From a bacterium (lineage in GTDB: Bacteria; Patescibacteriota; Saccharimonadia; Saccharimonadales; Saccharimonadaceae), in assembly GCA_004561445.1 (NCBI GenBank), contig SFVX01000001.1, forward strand, positions 772,455 through 836,454: 64,000 nt of DNA. Direction: 5' to 3'. Below, in pieces: positions 41,812-49,564 of the stretch (position 1 is its first letter; each line of letters begins with the position of its first letter). Both the position numbers and the translations under genes were made by a program. The notes beneath the pieces were generated by a model, which was not told the origin of the DNA, ran no database searches, and worked only from the letters and a program-made list of their open reading frames with translations.

Positions 41812-43295
41812 TCCATACACCTCCGCGTATCTGTGATTTTTCCTATAAGGGTCGTCAAGTCGCCACTGCCGTGGCAAAGAGGACAATCCTCATCAAAACC
41901 ATTTGCCTCGCTGACAGGGACTTGGGGAATCCAGACTACCTCACCGGAAAAGGAATATGTATCATCCACGGCATCGTGGAACAGATTAATGCCAAGCACA
42001 TTTTCTGCGTCCGGAGACATCTTGATTAGTGCCAAGTTGCGGTTGGAAACCTTGTCCAGCATGGTCGCGTATCTGTTGTCACCCTCGTGGTATAGCAGAA
42101 GCATCAGCGCAATCTGTCCTTCCAGCGCATTGGCGTGCGTGATAGCGGAAATAGGAGTACATTCTGAGGTGACGGTATTTTTATAGCCGTTCTTATATGC
42201 ATCGTAGCGAGATTTCAGCACACAGCGAGGGCAGCTCGGGGTCACACCCGGGTAGCTGAACGCAACCTCTGCACCAACACCTCCCGCATAAATCTGCGGA
42301 GCCATAAAAGGTGTTCCATATTTCATGGCCAGTGCAGCCAATCTCGCCTGAGCTTCAAAGCGATCCGTGCATGCGCAGATGAGGATATCTTTTGAGTTTT
42401 TATGAAGTTGATCGCCAATCAGTTTCTCGAAATCCTCATCGGTGATAGAATTGTCGAGAAATTCGCAAAAGTTTCTCACTTCTGCCTCCATGTTGATGTT
42501 CAGAATTCGTTCTTTAAGTGCTTCGACCTTGCTTTTGCCAATATCGCTGTAGGTCACTCGCTGGTTACTCATGTTATGAGGCTCGAACTTATCCCCATCT
42601 ACGAGAATAAAGTTCGTAACGCCGGAACGTGCCATATCCAGAACAAATCCAATAGAGCCGCCTGTGCCGAAGACGACAAGCGTCTTGCGTGCAAGCACAT
42701 TTGCTGGGAAGAGTTCCTTGTTTCGTTCGTTGAGTTCATCCTTAGAGAACGGGTACTTCTTCGCCAGCGCCTCCTGATAAGAACAATTCCAGTCTGCATC
42801 AAGATCGATAGCAGGAAATTCAAAGCTGGGGTTTTTCTCGTCAATCCGTCCAAATTCAAAATAACAGCAAGGATCTGCAAGGTAGTAACCATAGGCAAAG
42901 AGTTTTGCCTTTTCGCCTTTAAGAGATCTGTGCACTTGCACGATCAGTGATACAAACCACTCCATCTCAAACGCTTTCATAATCTTTGTAGTATAAAGAT
43001 TGTCCGGATCGGACGGCTTAACGGCTCCTCGAGGGTGGGAATGGATGAAGCCCACGAACTCGATGCCCTTCTCGTACCATTTCTGGATGATGAGATTAAG
43101 CTTGTCGCAGTCAGGTTCATAAGTGGCTCCGGTCACGCTGGCAGTTACATCAAAGTAAAAGTGGTCAACATGTTTTCCGTCGGAGCTACCAAGGATACCT
43201 CCGGTCTCTGGGATTTGAGATCCGACAGTCTCGCGGATTCGAGAGAGAACTTCCTCGGTGATAATGTAGGTTTTAGGTTCTTTTTTGTTTGTCAT
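41799..43295 (-). CDS. JAB deubiquitinase-like / E1 (ThiF) fusion protein
   Basis: A 498-residue two-domain protein. Residues 1-150 are a JAB/MPN+ metallopeptidase with E30 and H85-S-H87-x7-S95-x2-D98, the full JAMM set, so it should be an active isopeptidase. Residues ~200-400 are an E1/ThiF adenylation domain: GTGGSIG at 210-216, VDGDKFEPHNMSNQ at 232-245 with D233/D235, CACTDRFEAQ near 308, a zinc pair C355/C358, and C379 in TSECTP as a candidate catalytic cysteine. CPLC at 471-474 completes the zinc site. JAB-E1 fusions occur in bacterial ubiquitin-like and E1-E2-JAB loci. The start is behind GGAGG, 3 bp after the E2-like gene. Confidence 0.85.
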   Translation of the reverse strand: MTNKKEPKTYIITEEVLSRIRETVGSQIPETGGILGSSDGKHVDHFYFDVTASVTGATYEPDCDKLNLIIQKWYEKGIEFVGFIHSHPRGAVKPSDPDNLYTTKIMKAFEMEWFVSLIVQVHRSLKGEKAKLFAYGYYLADPCCYFEFGRIDEKNPSFEFPAIDLDADWNCSYQEALAKKYPFSKDELNERNKELFPANVLARKTLVVFGTGGSIGFVLDMARSGVTNFILVDGDKFEPHNMSNQRVTYSDIGKSKVEALKERILNINMEAEVRNFCEFLDNSITDEDFEKLIGDQLHKNSKDILICACTDRFEAQARLAALAMKYGTPFMAPQIYAGGVGAEVAFSYPGVTPSCPRCVLKSRYDAYKNGYKNTVTSECTPISAITHANALEGQIALMLLLYHEGDNRYATMLDKVSNRNLALIKMSPDAENVLGINLFHDAVDDTYSFSGEVVWIPQVPVSEANGFDEDCPLCHGSGDLTTLIGKITDTRRCMEWKE

Positions 43296-43298
43296 ATT

Positions 43299-43670
43299 TT
43301 ACCTCCGTAAATTTGTGTATTGATAATAATAATCATCTTCCCAGCTAAATTGATCTTTTAGCTGGCTGGCAATATTATCGAAGCTCTTGTAGCTGCGAAT
43401 ATACTCAGTGGTACATTCCGCCCAAAGCGAAGCGACACTTTTGGCCTGTTCCAGTGTTGCAATGTTGCCATTCCAACAGATGTAAGGATACGAACTGTCG
43501 TTATCCTGAAGCCAATGCGCCGCATGAGAGGAACAATCACGGCCTTGGTAATCTATGTGCGAAATAATATATATTCGCCATCCACGTTCGCCAAGATCCC
43601 AGAATACATAGTCCACAACTAAGGAGCGGTCTGACGTCCAGTAGTTTAAGCGGATATAGTCACGCTCCAT
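43299..43670 (-). CDS. Possible E2-like protein, 123 aa
   Basis: Starts behind GGAGGTGATATTAA. The fold looks like four strands and then helices: GWRIYIISHIDY, then SSHAAHWLQDN and YPYICWNGNIATLEQAKSVASLWAECTTEYI. A His-rich strand followed by a Cys-containing ICW loop and a long helix resembles the active-site region of bacterial E2 proteins that accompany JAB and E1 proteins. It lies 3 bp before the JAB-E1 gene. The assignment is by local pattern and context and could be wrong; a simple accessory protein is the alternative. Confidence 0.4.
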   Translation of the reverse strand: MERDYIRLNYWTSDRSLVVDYVFWDLGERGWRIYIISHIDYQGRDCSSHAAHWLQDNDSSYPYICWNGNIATLEQAKSVASLWAECTTEYIRSYKSFDNIASQLKDQFSWEDDYYYQYTNLRR

Positions 43671-43713
43671 TTAATATCACCTCCAATCGTTTTGATGAAG
43701 AGAGGCAGGAGCC

Positions 43714-43736
43714 TCATTGGCTGAGGCTCCGCCTGC
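43714..43736. promoter_or_regulatory. Hairpin between peptide gene and E2-like gene
   Basis: GAGCCTCA/TGAGGCTC with extra flanking pairing and no U-run. It may be an mRNA processing or attenuation element that sets different levels for the peptide and the enzymes. Confidence 0.4.
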
Positions 43737-43753
43737 ACTTGGTTTGTCCGAGA

Positions 43754-43837
43754 TCAGCAGAAAACGCCACTCGGTAATTCCTGACCCTCGCGGCCGCCAT
43801 TAAAGACGCCCGCAGGAAGAAGACTCACCTTCTTCAT
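43754..43837 (-). CDS. 27-residue peptide heading the JAB-E1 operon
   Basis: An ATG at 43837 lies 9 nt after AAAGGAGG, one of the best ribosome-binding sites in the window. The sequence from GGAGGTGA to ATG is almost the same as that before the E2-like gene. The product begins MKKVSLLPAGVFNGG, has REGQE in the middle and ends LPSGVFC. It stops 84 bp before the E2-like gene with only a hairpin between. It may be a substrate peptide for the E1 enzyme, as in MccA-MccB systems, or a leader peptide. No homologue is known to me. Confidence 0.5.
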   Translation of the reverse strand: MKKVSLLPAGVFNGGREGQELPSGVFC

Positions 43838-44010
43838 TTAATTTCACCTCCTTTATCGGGATTGAGAAAAGCGAGAGAAAATGTTATAATATGGGGAGAA
43901 TTGTTTTTCTTGCTTTTCTTGGCTAGAGTATATCTCGATTTTTGAAATTAATATTTACACGTGGGTGTTCATCTAGTTGACTTTGAGTTTCACTTTTTTA
44001 GGGGGATTTT
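43838..44010. other. Divergent control region
   Basis: AT-rich spacer between the minus-strand peptide operon and the plus-strand 334-aa gene. TATAAT is at 43885-43890 on the plus strand, and a TATTAT-like box faces the peptide operon on the minus strand. This may be the right boundary of the serine-recombinase element. Confidence 0.35.
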
Positions 44011-45015
44011 ATGGATTTAGTTAGATTAAATTATGGGACAGTAGAGCAAATCATCTTCTCTGCTTGCTCGGGCGTCGAATACATTACCGGTAAGAATAAA
44101 GATGGCTCTGCCACGCTTAAGAGTATTACGCAGGAATATCTTGATAAAGAGTTACTGCTACCTACTGGATTAGACCCCGAAGAGATAGAAGATATACTAG
44201 AAGGCGGAGAACGTCGTAGCGGATATACTCCATCTAGATTGTCAAAATTCAGGAAAGAAGGAAAATTGCCTAAGAAATACATAGCTGCTTTTTCAATGAA
44301 ACAAGATATCTATGATAGAGTTGAAAAGAGTTTTACTACAGAAGGATCGCTAATTACATTCATTCGCGATGACAACATGTATCGCGCAATGTATGAATTT
44401 AATAAGCTTATTACTACTGACAACACAATACCAGAGGTTTATCGCAAAACATTTAACAAGCTATGCTCGAAGGATACTTTTTGGAAATATCTTGCTCACA
44501 TATTCATATTTGCAGTTATGCGCGACACAAACACGAAAATCAAGGAATTAGAAGAACAAGAAAAAAATAAAGAAAAGATACATCCTCTCATCGAGCGTGT
44601 TATATGCGAATTAGCTATATATGGAAAGAGCGAAACTTTTGAGTCTACGCTTGATTTTATAGATATGTCTCTTATGCAAGCTAAAACAGTGGAAGACTGC
44701 CCGATTGGAGGTGCTGATTTGGTAGCTCTTTATAAAGGAGCCGTAGAGTACAAAGAACAGCTCTCCAAAAAGCACCTTGCAATATTTGAGCAAATTCGAG
44801 AAGATGCCTATGTATATGAGTTATATGATATAAGTGCAAAGCTCGGGAGTGCTCGAAGCAGCCTTATGACGCTAGCGCGAAAATATGGGTATGATGAATA
44901 CAACTTCGATATAAATATTGATCGGCACGGAATAGGTTTAACAGCTAATATTAATGGCGTTCCATTTCATGATATTTATGTTGACCATAAGGGCTATGAA
45001 AAATCAAAAAAATAA
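44011..45015 (+). CDS. Hypothetical soluble protein, 334 aa
   Basis: Starts behind AGGGGG. The product is helical and charged with no membrane segment. It has RRSGYTPSRLSKFRKEGKLPKKYIAAF near residue 70, which is HTH-like, a long helical middle (KIKELEEQEKNKEKIHPLIERVICELAIYG) and a beta-type end (IDRHGIGLTANINGVPFHDIYVD). Codon use is AT-rich, as in the backbone and unlike the element genes on both sides. It is monocistronic and ends at a good terminator. I do not recognise a family. Confidence 0.6.
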   Translation: MDLVRLNYGTVEQIIFSACSGVEYITGKNKDGSATLKSITQEYLDKELLLPTGLDPEEIEDILEGGERRSGYTPSRLSKFRKEGKLPKKYIAAFSMKQDIYDRVEKSFTTEGSLITFIRDDNMYRAMYEFNKLITTDNTIPEVYRKTFNKLCSKDTFWKYLAHIFIFAVMRDTNTKIKELEEQEKNKEKIHPLIERVICELAIYGKSETFESTLDFIDMSLMQAKTVEDCPIGGADLVALYKGAVEYKEQLSKKHLAIFEQIREDAYVYELYDISAKLGSARSSLMTLARKYGYDEYNFDINIDRHGIGLTANINGVPFHDIYVDHKGYEKSKK

Positions 45016-45076
45016 GAACATATTTCCAGAGTCTTGAAACGGCTATGTACTATTAGCAAAATTGATGAACAGCAAA

Positions 45077-45112
45077 AAATCCCCAACACCGTTAAAAGTG
45101 TTGAGGATTTTT
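45077..45112 (+). terminator. Terminator after the 334-aa gene
   Basis: AATCCCCAACAC/GTGTTGAGGATT stem followed by TTTTTATATT. Confidence 0.8.
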
Positions 45113-45128
45113 ATATTATTGAGTTTAT

Positions 45129-45519
45129 TTACTTCATTACTTTGTCGAGAAGCGATTGATAGCTGTCTACGACATCATAGACTACATTCTCGGAACTGAT
45201 TGCTTTGAAGTGCTCTCTTGTGCAATGGATTTTCGATTCTTCCACCAAAAGTACCTTACTCGAATTTTTAGGTTCAAAAAAATTTGAATCGTTCGAGGAA
45301 GTTTCGTATAAAGTGGAATTATTAACCGCATAAAGACCGCATCCAAAGATTTTACGGATGTGGTCTTTTGTTATGCCTATGTATTTGCTCACTTTTGCGG
45401 AACTTCTGTTCATTGCGGCATTTTTTCGCTTTGTGCTGAGCAACCTGTCATTGATATAAACAAAAAGCAGGCAATCAACACAAGTGGCAAACTTTTTTAA
45501 TCATTCTTAACTTATCCAT
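45129..45519 (-). pseudogene. Frameshifted lipoprotein gene
   Basis: An ATG at 45519 has AAGGAG upstream. Its frame stops after 14 codons (MDKLRMIKKVCHLC). A +1 shift opens a lipoprotein signal peptide (LPLVLIACFLFISMTGC), and a second shift about 12 residues later enters a 104-residue frame that ends at 45129 (KVLLVEESKIHCTREHFKAI). Two indels in a lipoprotein gene explain the pattern. A sequencing error is possible for one but less likely for both. Confidence 0.6.
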
Positions 45520-45554
45520 AAAGTACTCCTTCATCATTTTCTCTGCTTGTTTCG

Positions 45555-45944
45555 TTATTTATGTGATTTTATATATCCTACCGGATTGTTTTTCAGTCTT
45601 GCACCGCATTTTGTGCAAAAAGCGCTGGTTTGCGTGGCAGTTGGTTGAGAGGGAGCGGAAGTCTGGAAACGGTCTGCCAGGTTGCCGGACGCAGGCTCAT
45701 TCTTTTGGCTTCTTTTTGCGAATTGATTGGCCACCGCATCGGTCGCCTTATTGATGCCCTTGCCCAGCATATTCTCAAGAAAACGAATGACCAGGAAACA
45801 AACCACGCTTCCAAGGATCGCAACGATCACGCCAATTGGGACACTGTTCGTAACGGCTTCCTTCGCCATATCAAACAAAACACCTAAGATGATGCAGATG
45901 AACCAAGGCCATCTGTTGTTTTGCAAATTATAAAAGTCGTCCAT
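45555..45944 (-). CDS. Membrane protein with C-terminal zinc knuckle
   Basis: The start at 45944 overlaps the end of the upstream gene by 17 bp, so translation is probably coupled; it has no strong Shine-Dalgarno of its own. Two hydrophobic helices (WPWFICIILGVLFDMA and IGVIVAILGSVVCFLVIRFL) are followed by a polar linker and FCTKCGARLKNN, half of a zinc-ribbon. The 129-aa product is typical of small clostridial membrane proteins. Function unknown. Confidence 0.55.
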   Translation of the reverse strand: MDDFYNLQNNRWPWFICIILGVLFDMAKEAVTNSVPIGVIVAILGSVVCFLVIRFLENMLGKGINKATDAVANQFAKRSQKNEPASGNLADRFQTSAPSQPTATQTSAFCTKCGARLKNNPVGYIKSHK

Positions 45945-46497
45945 TTTTGTTACAGCGTGCGTATATCTCAAGTTTAACAGTATTAGACGTTTTTTTTATG
46001 CGAGGTGCCTTAAAACCTTCTGCTTTTGCAATCTCTTTTGCCCTTTCAAAAATAGAAAACACATCCTCCTTCTTCCTGCATTGAATATACGTTCCAATGC
46101 TATCGCTATCCCGAATTTGAAGGAAGTCATTCTTGGGAATGATGAACGGAACACACTCTGCTCCATGAGAATTCTCGTAAAAGGGAGGCGTACTGTATTT
46201 AACAGAGTTATCGTAGCAGAAGTCCTTATATTGCCTCGCATCAGCTGTTACGTATATAGCAACACGACAATCGCCGCAGTAATAATAGTGTTTGAAAAGC
46301 AATTTTTTATAATCTATATATCCATTGCTTTTTATTTTATCTTTTAAGCTATTAATCGCAGCAGCTACGATGGATTTTGCACATTCTTCCCGAAGCTGCG
46401 CAGGCAGGGGCATGTTTATTTTTTGTTGCAGCTCCCTTTGTTTCTGTTCAACTCCCTGCTGAATTTGATTCAGTTCGTCTTTCAAATTTTTTAACAT
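45928..46497 (-). CDS. Hypothetical protein, 189 aa
   Basis: The start at 46497 follows AAAGGAAT. An N-terminal coiled coil (LKDELNQIQQGVEQKQRELQ) precedes a mixed alpha/beta domain with YYYCGDCRVAIYVTADARQY and YIQCRKKEDVFSIFERAKEIA. Several cysteines are present but no clear metal site. The gene is coupled to the downstream membrane protein gene. I recognise no family. Confidence 0.5.
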   Translation of the reverse strand: MLKNLKDELNQIQQGVEQKQRELQQKINMPLPAQLREECAKSIVAAAINSLKDKIKSNGYIDYKKLLFKHYYYCGDCRVAIYVTADARQYKDFCYDNSVKYSTPPFYENSHGAECVPFIIPKNDFLQIRDSDSIGTYIQCRKKEDVFSIFERAKEIAKAEGFKAPRIKKTSNTVKLEIYARCNKNGRLL

Positions 46498-46720
46498 AGG
46501 ATCATTCCTTTCTCTTTGTGTCTGCATTTTTCAAAAATTGGAATTGGTTGTGAATATCGTGTTGGCTATGTCAACGATCCTTTTCCTATGGGACAGATTG
46601 CTAAATTTGCATCCTACTTAGAAATAAGAGCCGACAATCAGAATAGGAATGACGGCAGAAAGAATTCTGTGAAGAATACTCAATGCCGTTCATGCAATAG
46701 CGCCGATTATTTTATATTGT

Positions 46721-47848
46721 TTATTCTTCAAGAGATTCTAGCATTTCTTCGCTCGTTGCCCAGACTGCATCCAGCGCTTCGCTGTCGGTTGCGTCTATCA
46801 CTGTATAGCGGCCGGTGGCACTGCCGTCGTCCTCTTTCATAATCATAACCCCGGCGGCGACAGCGTGCAGGTTATCAAGATATAAGCTTGCATCGAGGCT
46901 CATATTGGGATAGATGTACCAGGGCAGCCCATCCGGATATTTCGGCGATATCACATCCGAAATCAGAAGATAACCCAGTTGTTTGTATTCCTTGCCACCT
47001 GCAAAGTTATCCCAGCTTATGGTTTCAGAAAAGTACGGGCTGGCAGGCAGCATATCATTGCTGTCTTCCTCCCAGGTATTGTTTTGATAGTAGAAAACAC
47101 GGACGTAAACGTTGGTTACGATACTACTGATGTAACCGGGCAATTCATAGTCTTTACAGCCACCGATTATATTTTTGTTTTCCTGGACTGTAAGCTTCAG
47201 CCTGGCTGGGGCGTCAAAGCCCTCCGAGGTGTTTTTTACCGTAATTTCAAAGGGCAAAATATAGTAGTTCTCTTCATTGGAGGGAACCTCGACCGTAACG
47301 CTGCTGTCGGCAGGATGGGAGAAGGAGCCTTCCAGATTGCGGATTGCATCATAAAATACTACCGTTGCGCTGCCGGTATAACCGGAATCCGTTTCACCGT
47401 CTTTCGTAAACTCAGTGATTTTTTCAAAATTTACCACCGGCTGCACACCATAGTCATAATCCGTTACAGAAACTGTTATGGTATTTTCAGAAACAGAATA
47501 GGTCCCTTCAAAATATGTACCGGTCGAACTATCGATCATGTAAAAAGTCTCACTGTTCACATGACATTCATATAACGATTCTTCTCCATTTTCTTCCTGT
47601 AAATAGAAATTGGTTGAATCTGCTACGTCGATCTGATGAATCCGGTTCTCCTCTCCATCCGGCATGATCAGTTCCAATGTCTGCATATCCAGCATGAAAT
47701 CCGGATCAAATTCTTCACTGCCTTCTGTTTCCTGTGAGGTTTCTGCTTCCTGTGGGTTTGAGGGTTCATTTAAATCCTCCGCTTGACTGGAACAGGCGCA
47801 AAGACCAAACAGCATACATAAAACAAGTGATAACGCGATTTTTCTCAT
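46721..47848 (-). CDS. Lipoprotein of the two-component regulon
   Basis: A lipobox signal peptide ends LFGLCACSSQ near residue 20, with Cys as the acylated residue. A Ser/Glu-rich linker and then a lipocalin-like beta-rich domain follow (YSVSENTITVSVTDYDYGVQPVV). The first ~150 residues resemble the paralogue at 48242-49294. It is 375 aa and starts behind GGAGG. Upstream is a CTACC...GTGTGGGG box 38 bp before a TAAAAT, so it should be controlled by the NarL-type regulator at 55848. Confidence 0.7.
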   Translation of the reverse strand: MRKIALSLVLCMLFGLCACSSQAEDLNEPSNPQEAETSQETEGSEEFDPDFMLDMQTLELIMPDGEENRIHQIDVADSTNFYLQEENGEESLYECHVNSETFYMIDSSTGTYFEGTYSVSENTITVSVTDYDYGVQPVVNFEKITEFTKDGETDSGYTGSATVVFYDAIRNLEGSFSHPADSSVTVEVPSNEENYYILPFEITVKNTSEGFDAPARLKLTVQENKNIIGGCKDYELPGYISSIVTNVYVRVFYYQNNTWEEDSNDMLPASPYFSETISWDNFAGGKEYKQLGYLLISDVISPKYPDGLPWYIYPNMSLDASLYLDNLHAVAAGVMIMKEDDGSATGRYTVIDATDSEALDAVWATSEEMLESLEE

Positions 47849-47904
47849 TTCGTTTTCCTCCTAATTGTTTGTCAGGTATAACGCCCCAACATGAGATTAC
47901 GTTT

Positions 47905-47948
47905 ATTTTACCTGAAGCGACAAAAAAGTGCCCCACACAATCAGGTAG
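47905..47948 (-). promoter_or_regulatory. Regulated promoter, box and -10, for lipoprotein 46721-47848
   Basis: The box CTACCTGATTGTGTGGGG runs 47948-47931 on the minus strand and TAAAAT runs 47910-47905, so the box starts 38 nt before the -10. Confidence 0.65.
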
Positions 47949-47981
47949 TTTTCAGAAAATAATTTGAAAACATTCCGTACA

Positions 47982-48025
47982 CTACCCTTTCGTGTGGGGA
48001 CAAAGTCCTGTTCTGCAAATATAAT
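47982..48025 (+). promoter_or_regulatory. Regulated promoter with no gene downstream
   Basis: The box CTACCCTTTCGTGTGGGG is at 47982-47999 and TATAAT at 48020-48025. Only ~150 bp of non-coding DNA follows up to the hairpin at 48177. Confidence 0.6.
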
Positions 48026-48241
48026 ATTGAACAAGAACAAACGTCACGTATTGCCGCTAAAGCGGAAATCAATGGAATAGATTGGAAAAAAATTGACTGA
48101 GCTCTAGCGTACTTTTATTCTCCCTAAAGAAAGTAATAGATATAGGAAATCGTAAAAGCGAATTAAGCGCAGACATAATTCAGCCGGAGCCTCTATTGAA
48201 GCTCCGGCTGAATTATTATAAGCGGCTATTTTTATCTTGCC
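48026..48241. other. Gap holding a possible short RNA and a gene remnant
   Basis: There is no full gene. A 3' frame remnant (RIAAKAEINGIDWKKID, then TGA) is visible on the plus strand near 48040-48100. The transcript from 48032 would end at the hairpin near 48214. Confidence 0.35.
48177..48214. terminator. Strong 14-bp hairpin terminator
   Basis: AATTCAGCCGGAGC/GCTCCGGCTGAATT with a 10-nt loop, just past the stop codon of the 48242 gene. It would also stop plus-strand transcription. Confidence 0.65.
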
Positions 48242-49294
48242 TCACCATGTAATATCCAGATGAAATTCATCTTCACTAATAACTTTTTGGTCGAATGAAA
48301 CAAATCGTCCTCCAGTTCCGCCAAATGCAAAAACGCAATCTTTGGGAGCAGGATTGCCGTCGGGATAGTTAGGTGTCTTTTCTAGTGCATAAGCAATCAC
48401 AAATGGAACCGGCCCCCAATGATTTGTTTCCATTGAGGCTCCAATGCCAAGCAAACTGCTTTTTGAAAAAACAGCAGTTCCCGTATTATTGACATTGTAA
48501 AACAATTCTCCTTGATTGCCATACGCTACGTACATCATCATTTCCGGTCTTGCCCCACCAAGAATAAAAAATGTATCATGCGAATTAGAACTGGTAATAT
48601 CAAATCCATCCGTCATATTGAATGCTTCAAGGGTTCCTACTGCATAAACGATTTCTGACCAGTTTACATCCAATCCATAGGTTTTTGATAGATGTCCTTC
48701 ACTGATTCCCATTCTGCTTAGACTTGGAAATTCTTCGTTGGAGATTTCATTCCAGGCACCATCCAGTAATTCGGCATTGCTCTGTTTAATCCATGGACTG
48801 ATTTTCAAATTTGTTTGGATAACATACCCATCTCCATCTGTAATGGTGTACGTCTTTTCCTGCCATGCTATATCCACCGGCTGCACACCATAGTCGTAAT
48901 CATTCACGGAAAGCGTTATGGTATTTTCAGATACAGAATAGGTTCCTGAAAAATAGGCATCAGTTGAATAATTAAACAAGGTCAAATTTGATTTATTGCC
49001 CAACTCCCATTTAAACTCTTCCTCGCTTCCGTCTTCTTCTATAAAATACATTTTATAGTCACTCTCCGCTCGGATTTGACGGGTTATGTTTTCTTCTCCG
49101 TCTGGCATAATCAGCTCCAATGTCCATGTGCCCAATATGGAATCGGCTGTTAATTCTCCACTGCTTTCTGTTTCCTGTGAGGTTTCTGTTTCCTGTCGGC
49201 TTGAGGATGGAGCTAAATCCTCTGATTGATTAGAACAGGCACATATTCCAAGCAGCATACATAGAACAAGTAATAGTGCAATCAATTTTTTCAT
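48242..49294 (-). CDS. Lipoprotein of the two-component regulon (paralogue)
   Basis: Signal peptide with lipobox LLGICACSNQ at ~16-25, then a Ser/Glu-rich linker with TETSQETESS. The domain with GTWTLELIMPDGEENITRQI and YSVSENTITLSVNDYDYGVQPVD is closely similar to the neighbouring lipoprotein. The C-terminal ~180 residues differ (FNMTDGFDITSSNSHDTFFILGG). It is 350 aa and starts behind TAGGAGG. The upstream regulated box has the same 38-nt spacing to TAAAAT. The two genes look like a tandem duplication that diverged. Confidence 0.7.
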   Translation of the reverse strand: MKKLIALLLVLCMLLGICACSNQSEDLAPSSSRQETETSQETESSGELTADSILGTWTLELIMPDGEENITRQIRAESDYKMYFIEEDGSEEEFKWELGNKSNLTLFNYSTDAYFSGTYSVSENTITLSVNDYDYGVQPVDIAWQEKTYTITDGDGYVIQTNLKISPWIKQSNAELLDGAWNEISNEEFPSLSRMGISEGHLSKTYGLDVNWSEIVYAVGTLEAFNMTDGFDITSSNSHDTFFILGGARPEMMMYVAYGNQGELFYNVNNTGTAVFSKSSLLGIGASMETNHWGPVPFVIAYALEKTPNYPDGNPAPKDCVFAFGGTGGRFVSFDQKVISEDEFHLDITW

Positions 49295-49350
49295 TTTGAT
49301 ATCCTCCTAAGAATATGCCAGATACAGCGCTCCAGCATAGAATTATATTC

Positions 49351-49394
49351 ATTTTACCCGAACCGACAAAAAAGCGCCCCACACAAACAGGTAG
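49351..49394 (-). promoter_or_regulatory. Regulated promoter, box and -10, for lipoprotein 48242-49294
   Basis: The box CTACCTGTTTGTGTGGGG runs 49394-49377 and TAAAAT 49356-49351, 38-nt spacing. Confidence 0.65.
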
Positions 49395-49427
49395 TTTTCA
49401 GAAAATAATTTAAAAATATTCTGTACA

Positions 49428-49471
49428 CTACCCTTTTGTGTGGGGACAAGGTTCTGCTTTGTAACTATAAT
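49428..49471 (+). promoter_or_regulatory. Regulated promoter for the 49565 gene
   Basis: The box CTACCCTTTTGTGTGGGG is at 49428-49445 and TATAAT at 49466-49471, 38-nt spacing. Confidence 0.7.
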
Positions 49472-49564
49472 ATGAGATAAGGATCAACGCCGCATCATGC
49501 AGACATGGCAGATAGTGCCAAAATGCGGATATTGATCAGCCTATGTATAGAAGGGGATAACCAG

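Noticed and set aside
41812..41886. Longer N-terminus of the AAA+ ATPase
   Set aside because: It lies inside the JAB-E1 gene and has no ribosome-binding site; GGAGG fits the ATG at 41811.
45563..45933. Plus-strand frames opposite the small membrane protein
   Set aside because: They are shadows without start signals; the minus-strand frame has membrane helices and a zinc knuckle.
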